Assembly (NCBI GenBank): GCA_007258455.2
Contig: VDFB02000001.1
Location: 16,612,162 to 16,676,161, forward strand
Direction of reading: 5' to 3'
DNA length: 64,000 nt
Origin: Sequoia sempervirens
Lineage: Eukaryota > Streptophyta > Pinopsida > Cupressales > Cupressaceae
Below, one piece after another: positions 10,150-21,382 of this stretch; position 1 is the first letter of the stretch; each line of letters opens with the position of its first letter. Position numbers and translations under genes: made by a program. The notes beneath the pieces were generated by a model. That model was not told the origin of the DNA. It did not search any database and saw nothing but the letters and a program-made list of their open reading frames with translations.

Positions 10150-10325
10150 CCACTGCAGAAGGGCGGCTACGCCCATGTTTTCTGCAGAAGGGCAGCTACG
10201 CCCCTGTTTTGCTGCAGAAGGGCGGTTATGCCCCTGTTTTGCTGCAGAAGTGCGTCTACGCCCTTGTTTTGCTGCAGAAGGGCAGCTATGCCCCTGTTTT
10301 GCTGCAAAAGTGCAATTACGCCCTC
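10150..10325 (+). repeat. GC-rich hairpin array 2 in the leader of element B (6 units, 29-30 bp)
   Basis: Hairpin cores are at 10161, 10190, 10220, 10250, 10280 and 10310. The units are homologous to array 1. The core at 10280 is GGGCAGCTATGCCC, where both stem positions have changed together (A/T instead of G/C), so pairing is kept. Others carry G-T wobbles (10220) or one mismatch (10190). Confidence 0.85.
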
Positions 10326-10885
10326 CTGAACACCCGAAATCCCCCCATTTGGATTCATTCAGCTTTTAAACCTTCATTTCGCCATTCCCAACCATTACCT
10401 CATCATCCAAAACTTTTGTTTTGTCACTTTAAACTTTCGAAAACCTCCATTTACCCCTTTTAAACCTCCATCTCATTATTCCAAACTTTTGTTCAACCAT
10501 CCTAAATCCCCATACATTCTCCATAATTATCCTTAACCCCCCATTCATTCTAATTTTTTCCTAATCCACCAATCATTTCTTAACATTTGCATCTCCAAAC
10601 ACCACCTATAGCCAAACCATCCTAACCTTGTATTACTAAGTGGTTACCCAAATTGACTATAGCACTTGAAATTGATTATTAATCTTTAACTTCAAACCCA
10701 AACAATTCGCTTCCATCTTGAGGTGAATTCGGTGTTGTAAGTTATCATCCTCGGCCCAATCAATCCATTCCTAGCTTAAGGTGGATTTGGTGCTGTAATC
10801 ATCCTATTAATCAATCAAAGCTCTAGAGTTACTAAGGGTAATCTCACGTGATCAAGCTTAAGGTCTTTCCCTCACACCTCTCATA
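10326..10885 (+). other. Leader of element B, no gene seen
   Basis: Pyrimidine-rich noncoding sequence (CATTTCGCC, CCTCCATTT and similar words). It contains a repeated phrase GCTTAAGGTGGATTTGGTG / TTGAGGTGAATTCGGTG near 10720-10800. Nothing else is recognisable. Confidence 0.35.
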
Positions 10886-11157
10886 ACCAAATCAAATCCA
10901 ATCAAATCAAATCCAATCAAATCCAATCCAATCAAATCAAATCCAAATCAAATCAAATCCAAATCCAATCCAATCAAATCAAATCCAATCAAATCCAATA
11001 AAATCCAATAAAATCCAATCCAATCAAATCCAATCCAATCAAATCCAATCAAATCCAATCCAATCAAATCCAATCCAATCAAATCCAATCCAACCAAATC
11101 CAATCAAATCCAAATCCAATCCAATCAAATCCAATCAAAATCCAATCCAATCCAATA
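10886..11157 (+). repeat. AATCAAATCC / AATCC simple repeat before gag
   Basis: About 270 bp of alternating AATCAAATCC and AATCC units ends about 120 bp before the gag ATG. The + strand is almost without G. Such an array could keep the mRNA before gag unstructured, but slippage alone explains its origin. Confidence 0.85.
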
Positions 11158-11275
11158 TATCCCAACAAAATCTGATCCAAATCTTATCCCATCATAATCA
11201 AATCATTTGACAAAGTCTCTAATCCACTCATCCCATATTTGCATGCCCGTTCAGAGCCGTTCACAGGTAAAGAAA

Positions 11276-13785
11276 ATGGCCAACCGTCAAACTCAAAATG
11301 CCCAATCCAACAATCCTCAAGATCCTAAGAACACCTCATCAGATCCTAACAAAGGTACCAACATCACTCATGATCCCCATAACAGTACTTCATCGCACTC
11401 CAACACTGAGAATCAGAATAACTCACCACATGGAGAAGAGAGCATGGTTAATCAACCTGAACTCACACTTGAGGAACATTTTAGTAATCCTGCCAATGTG
11501 CAAATGACTGACCGTTTGCTTGAGAAACATGGGGAAGAAATCTTGGCCCACTTGATTAAGAAGGGGGTTAAACCTCCTCCCAATGTGGACTTATCCAAAT
11601 ATAAGGGTGCCCCATCTAACGTACTCCAAGAGTCCCAAAATGCACCCGAAGGTTCATACTTTTCCAATGTTCCTCTAGTCGAGGGTTGGCATCAACCTGA
11701 ATTTGGCAATGTTGTCCTTTATCAGGTTAATTATCCCCCACATGCTTCGACCTTAGTTATAGGTGGACCTCAGGTGCCCAATCCCAATAATCATTTCGCT
11801 TATGGCATGCCACAAAATGCCCCATAACCTCTGCCATTAACATTAACCACACCTCCCCCCTCCAACCAACCTCCAGTCAACATTGGGGGCACCTCCTTTG
11901 CTACACCGCTTCCCGGGACCACCAACATACCACCTCAACAGGTTCACCAATCTACCATTCCACCTCAATTACCTCCACAAGGTACACCCCAGCTGAACAT
12001 TCTGAGCGGAACCCAACAACCCCCTCTACAAAGTATGCCTACACAACCTCCGCCCTCTCATCCACAACAACTTACACACAATACTTTGCCCTCTTCACAA
12101 CAACTATCCTACCAATCACAAGGCAATCCATCTCAACCTACTGCCCAAACCATATCTCCCTTTCTTATGTCCCTTTTGCATCCAAAGATCCAACCACAAC
12201 ATAATATCCCACCTCAGTCCATACAACACTCGGCGCCACAACAACAACCTCCACAACACTACTACTATCACAACCAACAACAACTTCCACAACAACCGTT
12301 TTATGTGACTTCCCAACAATCACAACAATATCCTCAATGCCAACAAGCCAACACACAACGTCCCGTCCAAGCCCCTCAACAACCTCCCTCACACTTTTAC
12401 CCAACAAATCCATATTATGCCCCACAACAACAACCCCCATATCAGCAAAATCCCCCATCTCACCAACAAGCCGTGTTATCATCCAGTCATCCACACCCAC
12501 ATTTCAACAATCTGACACCCTCTCAACAAGATCCCTCATCTTTTCATCATCATTATCCCCCAACCCACCACCAGCTAGCTCGGATTTGTTGGAAATCAAA
12601 GCCGCACTTAAGGACCTTCAAGCAGGGGCTACAAAACAATCATTCAAATTTGAAGATATATGCCCATATTCGTTTGATCCCTCCATCTCGTTGATCCCAT
12701 TCCCTAAACATTTAGAGAGTCCAAAGTTTGACAAATACAAGGGAGACAAAGACCCTAAGGCTCACTTGCAGGAGTTTTATGCATAGTGTCAAGAAGTCAT
12801 GTACAGTGATAACTATCTCTTGCACTTGTTCCCACGAAGCCTAGCAAGCCATGCCCTAGATTGGTTTATGACTCTCGAAAAAGGGTCTATAAAAACTTTT
12901 GCAGACTTATCAGAGTAGTTTGTATCCTATTTCTCTTTCAACTTGCGAAAGGATACGGACACCTTAGATCTCCTGAAAGAGAAACAACGTGATGGAGAGA
13001 CCTTTACCAGCTACCTCCAACGGTGGCGTGCATTAGCCATTCGAATGAAAAATCCTTTGAAAGAGAAAGACATGGTCACCCTTTTTGTGGAAAATTCTCA
13101 TCCTGACATGGCCCACAATTTTAGGCTACACTGTGTCACCACTTTCACCAAGATAGTGGAAAAGGGACCTATCCTTGAACATGCCCTTATTGCCAAAGGA
13201 CACATTAAAATACATAGTCATGATAAAGAACGGTCATTCAGAGATAAATCACGATTTTGGAACAAAAACAAAAATGCAGTGAATGACGGAGTGACAGACA
13301 CCAAACATGTCCAAGTGGCCAATGCATCCCAAGGGCAACAGCAGTCTGTACCCAACACCATATCAGTACCCCAGGGGGCACCTCGCCCCCCTCAATAGTC
13401 AAACTAAAGAAATCAGGGGAATACCAAACGTCAATACGCCCAATTAGGTGAACCCCTAAGTGTTGTTTTTAACAAATTGTTACAAATCAATTACCCCATC
13501 ACATATCCTATCACCAAACCATTCAACTAGTCCAAATCTAAACCAGCATGGTTTAAGGAAAACGAGTTTTGTGACTTCCATAAGATCAAGGGACACTCGT
13601 TACATAAATGTCAGAGTTTAAAAAATTATGTCCAAGATCTCATTGATCGAGGAGATATCAAGGTTTACCCCAGTCAACCTTCGTCGTCCAATGCTCAACT
13701 GCAAATCTATCAAAACGCCTTCCCAAATCATAGTCAAGGTCCTAGCACCTCCACTAGTCATCCCCAAAACAACAGCACTAATAAT
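11276..13785 (+). pseudogene. gag: gag of element B, inactivated
   Basis: Start is ATG 11276, just past the repeat; an upstream in-frame ATG at 11207 is possible. The N-terminal half is disordered and rich in Asn, Gln, Pro and His. One frameshift lies near 12570. The retrotransposon gag domain follows (KFDKYKGDKDPKAHLQEFYA at about 12724, then HALDWF, LLKEKQRDGETFTSYLQRWR). A zinc-knuckle-like CDFHKIKGHSLHKC lies near 13570. In-frame stops are at 11825 (TAA), 12784, 12916, 13396, 13528 (all TAG) and 13405 (TAA). All fit C-to-T changes from Gln codons. Gag would form the cytoplasmic particle that packages element RNA. Confidence 0.88.
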
Positions 13786-15183
13786 GTGAATTACAAGAAT
13801 GTGCCCTTCAATTATGAAGGCGTTATTCATTACATTGACCAGGTCAAACCTCGGGTATCCATGATACACGTTAAAGCCAAAGATCCTCAATGTGTTGTGA
13901 CTACACGACGAGCCCGCATCACCATCCCTGCAGCCTCCACACCCATCCAACCCGCTCCCGCGAACTCTCAGTATAACATCCTTGATCACCTAAGGAAGAC
14001 CCCCGCTCACATATCCATTTTAGATTTGCTTAAGTCTTCCTCGGTACATCAAGAGATTCTCAATAGAGCCTTACAGGAGACCCATGTACCAAATGACATC
14101 GACCCCACACAATTCCAAGCTTTGGTGGGACACTTGGCTTCGTCTCATCACCTCCACTTCAGCCAAAATGATATGCCAAATATCAATGTCAATCATAACC
14201 GCCCACTACATATCGAAGTTATAGTTGCCCGCCATAAAATAAAAAGGGTCTTGGTAGATAATGGCTCTGCCCTCAACTTATGTACTTTGAAATTCATAAA
14301 ACAGGTAGGGTATACTCAAGCGGACTTAAGCAATCAGATCATTACAATTAAGGCTTATGATAATGCAAAAAGAAATTCAGAAGGGATCATCAATCTTCCT
14401 GTCCAAGTGGGACCGGTAGTTCAGTACATCACCTACCATGTCCTTGATCTGGACTTACCATATAATCTCCTCCTTGGCCGTCTATGGCTCCATGCTATGC
14501 AAGCCATGCCCTCCACCTACCATCAGTGCCTCAAATTCCCAGTTAATGGAAAAGAGATCACCATCCATGCCGACCCCCAACCATTCGAATATTGTCATGC
14601 TTTAGAGGCGTCATTTCCCCATTTACATTATTGTCCTGGGGTTGAAATGGGGGCATCCTAGTCATCACCTGTTAATCCACCATCCACCGTCATAACCACT
14701 CCATCCCCCACTGATCCTACAGTCACAAAAGTTCAGATCATCGACAAAGGGTGTGGCGAGTACGAAATGCACACTGCCCTTAATGTAGCAACCATGCTAC
14801 CATCGCCACACGAGTATGGTGAACCTTCCCACGCTTCCCCAAAGGAAGACAAGATTGTCACCTTCCGGGGAAAAAATATCCCTACGACCACTTTTGTATC
14901 CCCAAGTATCAAGACAGATGCTCCAGAAGAAGACATAAGCCAATGGGTTTACCGAGAAGAGCTTCAGTCGGAAACTCCTCTCAAGGAGTACTTCCAAGAA
15001 AAGTACCCCTGGCCGACAAAGTTCATGGAAAAGCATAACTATCAGGGCAGAGGCCTTGGAAAGCAAGAACAAGGGCGGTTACAACCCATTGATACATCTC
15101 TGCTACCAAAAAATGTGGGCATTGGGTATGATAGAAAATAGAAAGGCCCCACAACACCACCTAATACTTCCAATAGTATCACC
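13786..15183 (+). pseudogene. Protease and G-patch-like segment of element B polyprotein
   Basis: The frame continues from gag without a shift. A retroviral-type aspartic protease is seen at about 14200-14560: HIEVIVARHKIKRVLVDNGSALNLC holds the catalytic Asp in VDNGS, and LDLDLPYNLLLGRLWLH is the C-terminal flap/ILG-like strand. Near 15030-15130 lies NYQGRGLGKQEQGR...GIGY, a G-patch-like glycine pattern between protease and RT, as reported for some Tat and Ogre elements. Stops at 14659 (TAG) and 15139 (TAG) inactivate it; both fit CAG to TAG. The protease would cut Gag-Pol into mature proteins. Confidence 0.85.
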
Positions 15184-16629
15184 ATGGATGATGGCTCATT
15201 GGCAGACATACCCAAAGAGGAATCCATCATACATGCGTACGATGATGTTGATCACACTGACTTGTCTTCCATGTTTGAATGCCTATCCGTTTGCACCATT
15301 AGCCTATCCCTTCGTCACCCTGAACTCATCGATTGGGACTTACATAACGCCCCACCTGTCAGTATGTCTGTGGAAATGTACATCAACCTTATGGGATTGG
15401 GGGAGGATGAACACTCTAGTCGCAAAAATAAAAATCAGAAAAATAAAAAGAGGTCATCTAGTGAAAACCTCCCTGAGGCACTTCTTGACCTAGAAAAAGT
15501 AAAAATAAAGGATGCATCTGATGGTGAAAACCTCAAAGAGGTGCTAGAAGATGGAGATGTTCATCTTCCCCTTATGGGAACTCAGCTATCTGCCAGATCA
15601 TCTATCCTGATTGAAGAAACGCAAGAAGTTAATTTGGGAACTGTTGAAAGTCCGAAGATCACCTATGTAGCCAAGTCACTCTCTGAACAAGAGTATTCGA
15701 TCTTTGTACAGCTACTCCGAGAAGGAATCATCAATTTTGCCTGGTCATACTCAGACATGCCAGGCTTAGACCCTGCTTTAGTGGTCCACCACTTAGACAT
15801 TCGCCTAGATGCCAAACCCGTCAAGCAAAAACTTCATAAAATGCATCCGCAAGTTGCATTATTAGTAAAGAAAGAGTTGGAGAAGTTAATGGACGATGGT
15901 TTTATCAGACCTATTGACTACTCCAAATGGATCTCCAACATAGTGTCGGTTGCTAAACCAAACGGTGACATTCGGGTCTGCACAGATTTTAGGGATCTCA
16001 ACAAAGCCTACCCAAAAGATGATTTCCCTCTTCCTAATATTGACATGTTGGTTGACTTAACAGCAGGACATGAGATGTTGTCCCTCATGGATGGCTTCTC
16101 CGGTTACAACCAAATCCGAATTGCACCTGAAGACCAACACAAAACCACCTTCACAACTCCTTGGGGCACCTTCTGTTACAATGTTATGCCCTTCGGTCTT
16201 AAGAATGCGGGGGCAACGTATCAAAGAGCTATGATGGTTATCTTCCATGACCTCATCCACATCATCATGGAAGACTATGTTGATGACTTATTAGGGAAAT
16301 CCAGAACGCGAGCAGAGCATCCCACCATTCTGAAAAAGATATTTGAGCGATTAGAGCACTACAAGTTGCGGTTGAATCCAAAAAAGTGTGTCTTCGGGGT
16401 CATGTTAGGGAAATTGTTAGGTTTCATAGTCTCTTGTAGAGGTATTGAAATGGATCCTGCCAAGGTAAAGGCTATTCTGTACATTCCGCCTCCACGCAAT
16501 CTAAAGCAGTTAAGGAGTCTCCAAGGAAAAATGCAATCCATCCTTCGGTTCATAGCTCAGCTCGCAGATAAATTTCAGCCATTTACCCATCTTTTGAAGA
16601 AAGATTCCACCTTTCGATGGACTCCATAG
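15184..16629 (+). pseudogene. pol: Reverse transcriptase of element B polyprotein
   Basis: This is the longest clean stretch, 481 codons. The linker carries two SENLPEALLDLEK / GENLKEVLEDG repeats. RT begins near 15800: KQKLHKMHPQVALLVKKEL, then GFIRPIDYSKWISNIVSV, VCTDFRDLNKAYPKDDFPLP, LMDGFSGYNQI (first catalytic Asp), TPWGTFCYNVMPFGLKNAGATYQ, and YVDDLL (catalytic Asp pair, about 16280). The thumb is RLNPKKCVFGV...KVKAI. Catalytic residues are intact, unlike the rest of the polyprotein. It ends at TAG 16627, at a site where relatives usually have TPECQ or TPQCQ. Confidence 0.93.
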
Positions 16630-17130
16630 TGTCAGATAGGGTTTGATAAAATCAAGGAATATTTAGTCCATCCACCGATTTTGATGCCACCTATCCCAGG
16701 GAAGCCCCTCCTACTCTATATCTTTGCTACCTCTGTCACACTGGGGGCACTATTAGCACAACATGATGAGTCATAGAAAGAGAGGGCAATTTACTACATC
16801 AGCAGAACACTAGTTGGCTATGAGTTAAATTATTCCCCAATGGAAAAAGCGTGCCTCGCACTAGTCTTCAGCACACAGAAACTCCGCCATTACATGCTCA
16901 GTCATCCAGTCAAGTTAATTGCTAAAATTGATCCCTTGAAGTATCTGTTATCCAGAACCACTTTGACTGGCCACATGGCCAAATGGGTCATGTTGCTAAG
17001 CGAATTTTACATCGAGTATGTAGAGCGCAAAGCTATCAAAGGACAGGTTATTGCTAATCAATTGGCCGAAGCACCACTAGTAGATGCTTACCCAATAGAC
17101 ACTGAATTCCCGGATGAAGAAATCTACATA
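16630..17130 (+). pseudogene. First (retroviral-type) RNase H region of element B
   Basis: The frame continues from RT after TAG 16627. FDKIKEYLVHPPILMPPIPGKPLLLY leads into LGALLAQHDES, a TAG at 16774, then KERAIYYISRTLVGYELNYSPMEKACLALVFSTQKLRHYM. The usual catalytic residues of this domain are weakly preserved, as is typical for Tat elements, where it is thought to act as a connection domain. HMAKWVMLLSEFYIEY follows, then a short linker to the second RNase H. Confidence 0.82.
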
Positions 17131-17739
17131 GTGATAGAAGCCCCGGCTTGGACGTTATATTTCGATGGCTCATATACTCATAATGGATCGGGGGCAGGAA
17201 TTCTATTAGTTACCCCTCAAAGTGACTACATTCCAAAGTCGTTCAGGATAGCATTTCCTTATACAAATAATATGGCAGAATATGAAGCTCTCCTCACCGG
17301 CCTTAGAATTGCAAAATAGTGGCACATCACACATTTGAAAGTATTTGAGGACTCCTTGTTGGTTATCAGACAAGTTAATGATGAATTCCTCACAAAGGAT
17401 GACAAATTGCTACCCTATAAACGCATGGTGGATGATTTTAAAAAATATTTCACCTCCATACAGTTTGACCAAATCCCTCGGGTGCAGAATAAAGCAGCAG
17501 ATGCCATGGCCACTATTGGTTCTTTGATTGACATGCCCAAGGATCGAACGGAGTGTGAGTTTCTTGTCGAACAACTGTTAATCCCTACATATGATGTTCC
17601 TGACATAGACATGGTGTGCGATATCGTAGGTCCCGCCTCCCCGTGGTACCAAGACATATATACTTACCTCCGTGACAACACCATACCCCCAGAGCTTACA
17701 CGCAACCAACGTAAATCCTTTATCCATCATTCATCCTGA
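17131..17739 (+). pseudogene. Second, archaeal-type RNase H of element B
   Basis: WTLYFDGSYTHNGSGAGILL begins at about 17152 and holds the first catalytic Asp. NNMAEYEALLTGLRIAK at about 17267 holds the Glu. FEDSLLVIRQV at about 17344 and NKAADAMA at about 17495 hold the last two Asp residues, so all four positions are present. This extra domain, acquired in addition to the retroviral RNase H, is the hallmark of the Tat lineage. Stops at 17317 (TAG) and 17737 (TGA) fit Gln and Arg codons. The enzyme removes RNA from the RNA-DNA hybrid. Confidence 0.88.
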
Positions 17740-18900
17740 TACATCATTGTTGGTGATACGCTTTATCGACGCAGGTATGATGGAATCCTCCTAAGATGTC
17801 TGAATGAGACCAAAGCCCAAATGGTACTAACGAAAGTACACGGTGGTATTTGTGGGGCTCACTCAAATGGTATGGCTCTGGCCAAAAGAATCTTACGGGC
17901 TAGATACTATTGGCCGACATTGGAACACAATGATTGCGACTTTGTCAAGAAATGCCTTCCGTGCCAACAGCATGCGGATTTGATTCATGCTCTAGCTCAA
18001 GATCTTCAGCCTCTCCTAGCACCATGGCCATTCTCTCAATGGGGTTTCGACTTGATTGGAAAGATTCACCCACCATCATCCGATGGCCATACATTCATCA
18101 TCACCGCAACTGAGTATTTCACCAAGTGGGTGGAAGCAATGCCACTCTCACAAATCACCGGTACTCAGGTTTCTAAATTCATCCTCTACCATATTCTCTG
18201 TAGATATGGTATCCCATCCACCATCATTTCTGATAATGGAAAGCCGTTTAAAAATCAAGCCATGAAACATCTATGTGATACCTTCCATATTCAACATCGT
18301 TGGTCTACGCCTTATTACCCCCAGGGTAATGGTTAGGCAGAAGCGACCAACAAAACCCTCATCCGCATTCTCAAAAAGGTGGTCAATAACACTAGATGAG
18401 ATTGGCACCTTCACATACATCCCGCCCTTTGGGCATACCACACATTCATCTGTACCCCAATAGGCACCACCCCATACTCTGTAGTATATGGAGCTGAAGT
18501 CGTCTTGCCAATCGAAGTTGAGCTCCCCTCATTGAGAATTTCTTTGAAGAACCTCATCAGCGAAGAAGATGCTCGCGTCGATCGGCTTGCATAGCTAGAG
18601 TTACTGGATGAACGCACAATACGGGCCTATGATCACCTACAAGTATACTAGAATCGTCTCAAACGTCATTACAGTAAAAAGGTCCGCCCCAGGCAATTCC
18701 AGGTTGGTGAACTTGTGCTCAAGGAAAATCACCGCACTCAGCAAGATCGTGACAAGAAAGGCAAATTTGAGGCAAACTGGTTAGGGCCGTATATCATAAC
18801 TGCCAAATATGGATTTGGAGCTTACAGGTTGACTACTCTGGAAGGGGATCCCCTTGACGAACCTGTCAATATTCTCCATCTAAAAAGGTTCTACACTTAA
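17740..18900 (+). pseudogene. Integrase of element B polyprotein
   Basis: The zinc-binding domain is VHGGICGAHSNG ... CLPCQQH (HHCC, about 17838-17970). The catalytic core has GFDLIGKIHPP (Asp), IISDNGKPFKNQ (Asp) and TPYYPQGNG followed by AEATNKTL (Glu after a TAG). The C-terminal part VRPRQFQVGELVLK...FEANWLGPY...NILHLKRFYT ends at TAA 18898. There is no chromodomain. Stops are 18334 (TAG), 18397 (TGA), 18592 (TAG) and 18649 (TAG), each where Gln or Arg fits. Integrase would insert the cDNA in the nucleus. Confidence 0.9.
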
Positions 18901-19029
18901 AGTCCGCTTGGTCTACCCTATCAAAAAACCGAAAAAATCAAAAAAATCAAAAAAAGTGAAAACAAAAATTAAAAAAAATAAAAATAAAAATAAAAAAATC
19001 CAAAAATAGTAAAGAGAAATAAATCTGTC

Positions 19030-19105
19030 CTATGGTGAAGACCACCTCTTGGTGGCTCCTTGGATAAGTATGGATGATGAAAACCTGGTAACAGGCGTCA
19101 CTCAT
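19030..19105 (+). repeat. Two GTGAA(A/G)ACC stem-loop motifs after pol of element B
   Basis: ATGGTGAAGACCACC with TCTT and GGTGG forms a hairpin and is followed by TTGGATAAGTA. Then GATGAAAACCTGGTAACAGG forms a second. Order and spacing mirror element A at 3914-3990. About 130 bp separates the pol stop from the first motif. Confidence 0.7.
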
Positions 19106-19372
19106 AGAGGGCTTAATCATTATCTACCTGGCATCCTAGTTACTTTATGTTGTCATCCGCACTTTCATCCCCGCCCACATCAGCCTAGGCCGCTTGGTAT
19201 TTGTTGATTGTGCATTGGACAACTCACCTTACCTATCCCTCATCTTGAGCTTCCTTATATCCCATTTTGAGCTTATGTCTTTCGTCCGTCGGTCTGTGTC
19301 GTCATATAGGATCATTCATCGTGTCGGTCTCCATCTAGATCTCATCCTCTTGTTCCACTTCCATCTTCTTAT

Positions 19373-19730
19373 CGAACTACGTTGCCCCTGCGCTTTTACG
19401 TAGGCAAGGCTGATCGTGCAATCTGCCCCCGGGGCACTCTCGGATCAACTTTGTTTTGGTCCTCCATCCTCTCATCTCCACTAGTCCCTTCTCGCTTTTG
19501 TCCATGGTCCTTTTACCGAACTACGTTGTCCCTGCGCTTTCACGTAGGCAAGGTTGGTCATTTGATCCTCCCCCGAGGCATTTGTCGGTCGCGTTTTGTG
19601 TCCATCATCGGTCACCATTGTCCTCTTTCCGCTTTATCCATGGTATTTTTCTATGAACTACGAGGGCTCTGCACTTTCACGTAGGCAAGGCTAATCTCTG
19701 ATCGGGCCCCGAGCCCCTAGGTCGTTAGGT
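19373..19730 (+). repeat. Three CTACGT...ACGTAG stem-loop repeats in element B
   Basis: Copies start at about 19373, 19517 and 19654. Each has GAACTACG, a GC-rich loop of about 14 nt ending GCGCTTTC or GCACTTTC, then ACGTAGGCAAGG, about 20 bp, then CCCCCGAGGC or GGCCCCGAGCCCC. The period is about 140 bp. CTACGT pairs with ACGTAG in copies 1 and 2. They match two copies in element A. Confidence 0.75.
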
Positions 19731-19874
19731 TGTGTCTTGTCTCCCTTCTGGTTGTCATCAAGTTATGCCTTTATCTAGCTGGTTCTTAACAAACAAAACC
19801 CACTTGTACCGATGAACCTAATCACTTTCAAATATCCTTTATCATACCGATCTTTTCGCTTAACATCCATCATA

Positions 19875-19907
19875 GGTCTTAACAGGATACATCCTTCCTA
19901 ACAGACC
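19875..19907 (+). other. Hairpin with ATACATCCTT loop in element B
   Basis: GGTCT (19875) pairs with AGACC (19903-19907), with an inner AGG/CCT stem enclosing the 10-nt loop ATACATCCTT. This is the B counterpart of the five constant-loop hairpins of element A. Confidence 0.55.
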
Positions 19908-21382
19908 TCATCGATCCCATCTATCCCTTGGATCCTATGGCAATGGACATTTGAAATTGATTGTGATTTTTTTTATGCTTTTGGTTTTTGTTTATCACTT
20001 GCGCTCCCTATCATCACTTGTCAAGACCACCATGATCCATCATATTATGGCGTGTTTTGATTGGTCCACATAGGGGCATATCTTGATCTTTTGTTTGATG
20101 ATGTCTTCTTGGTTGTCCCACATAGTACCCACCAAGATCCTCACGGTCTTGTGTTATGTTGGGGCATCCTTTTGTGTTTGTGGTTATCCCAGTACCGGAC
20201 CCGAACAAGGTCCTCATGACTTTGGGGTATCGAGATAGCCTTCTTGTCTGATATGTTTGTCACATGCATTGGACACTAATCTACCTCTGTCCTCCATACC
20301 TTGGTGAATCGTGTCTTATGCTATAGCAAAAACCAGTGCTCCAAAGATGGAAAATTTGAGTTAGAATTGCATTTTCATAGTCATTGCATTAATACTCGCC
20401 CTATGGTTTTGGTTGTGCAAATACCTTCCCCCATCCTCTTTCATTATTCTCAGGATACTGATACCTTTTGACAGATGCCAAATCACATCCATCACCACAT
20501 ACCCACCTCCCGTCATCACATCAGTTCTTATTGGCACTCATGACCGTGTGTTATTTCCTCTAAAAATACAAAAATACTATGCCATATCCCCATCGTCGCT
20601 TGCATTACGTCTTAGGTCCATCACCACCTGCATACATACTTCGCCACCTACATCATCACATGTTAGGTCCATATGTACATCACCACCTGCATCACAAAGT
20701 GTTAGACGCATAATACATCACATCCTGCATACATAAAATATTCATACAACATCCATCATACACACATACATGATAATTAAGTCAACTAGGCATCCATATA
20801 AATACATCATCTTAGATCCCATAGGTGCACATACAACATCACCATTCACATCCATACAAATATTCATATTACATAAGTACATAACTCCAATCATCCACAT
20901 AAACATTTCAAAAGATCAATGCATACGCATAAGTAAAATTATCCATAAATACATACACCTATTCATCTACATGAACATCTTATATCATAAACATAAAACA
21001 TAAATAACCAACACATGAACATTCATCCACATAAACCAAGAAATACCATATACACATGCATATAATCATCCATCATACACAAAAACACACTACATGGTGT
21101 CACTAAGAACTATCTCATATCAAAATAATATAACATGTGTCACAAGTCCATCATACATATATCCACCACATGACAAAGTACAAAATCCAGAGATATAAAA
21201 CACCTCTGATCTCTATCAAATACATCCTACGCAGTCCATCATGTATCTCTCAAAAACTCAGTAACCTGTCACCTCCCAAATGAACTCCCCACATCTGATC
21301 TCTGTGGAGACTCAGGTCCTGCTCCTCTGCCTGGTAACACACCTGGTGAATCACTGTAACCATGAGTCTATGTCCCCAATGA
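19908..21382 (+). other. 3' noncoding DNA of element B between the hairpins and the antisense gene
   Basis: No + strand gene is supported. From about 20440 to 21240 the text is rich in CATCAC, ATACAT and CATCATAC words, so on the minus strand it is ATG/TGATG-rich. The same bias is seen downstream of the antisense gene of element C (38040-38590). It may be the 3' untranslated or C-terminal part of the antisense transcript. Confidence 0.35.

Noticed and set aside
9186..10325. CRISPR-like regular spacing of the 29-30 bp repeats
   Set aside because: There are no unique spacers; the units are head-to-tail tandem repeats inside a plant retrotransposon.
9201..10463. Open frames across the GC-rich hairpin arrays, repeated units of 10 residues
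   Set aside because: A 30-bp repeat without stops is open in several frames and on both strands at once; no start context or conserved protein.
12116..12500. Minus-strand open frames opposite gag
   Set aside because: They are shadows of the CAA/CCA-rich gag frame (Val/Leu/Trp-rich on the complement).
11276..18900. Reading TAG as a reassigned Gln codon in an active element
   Set aside because: TGA, TAA and a frameshift are also present, and other dead elements in the window show the same bias, so cytosine deamination is the simpler explanation.
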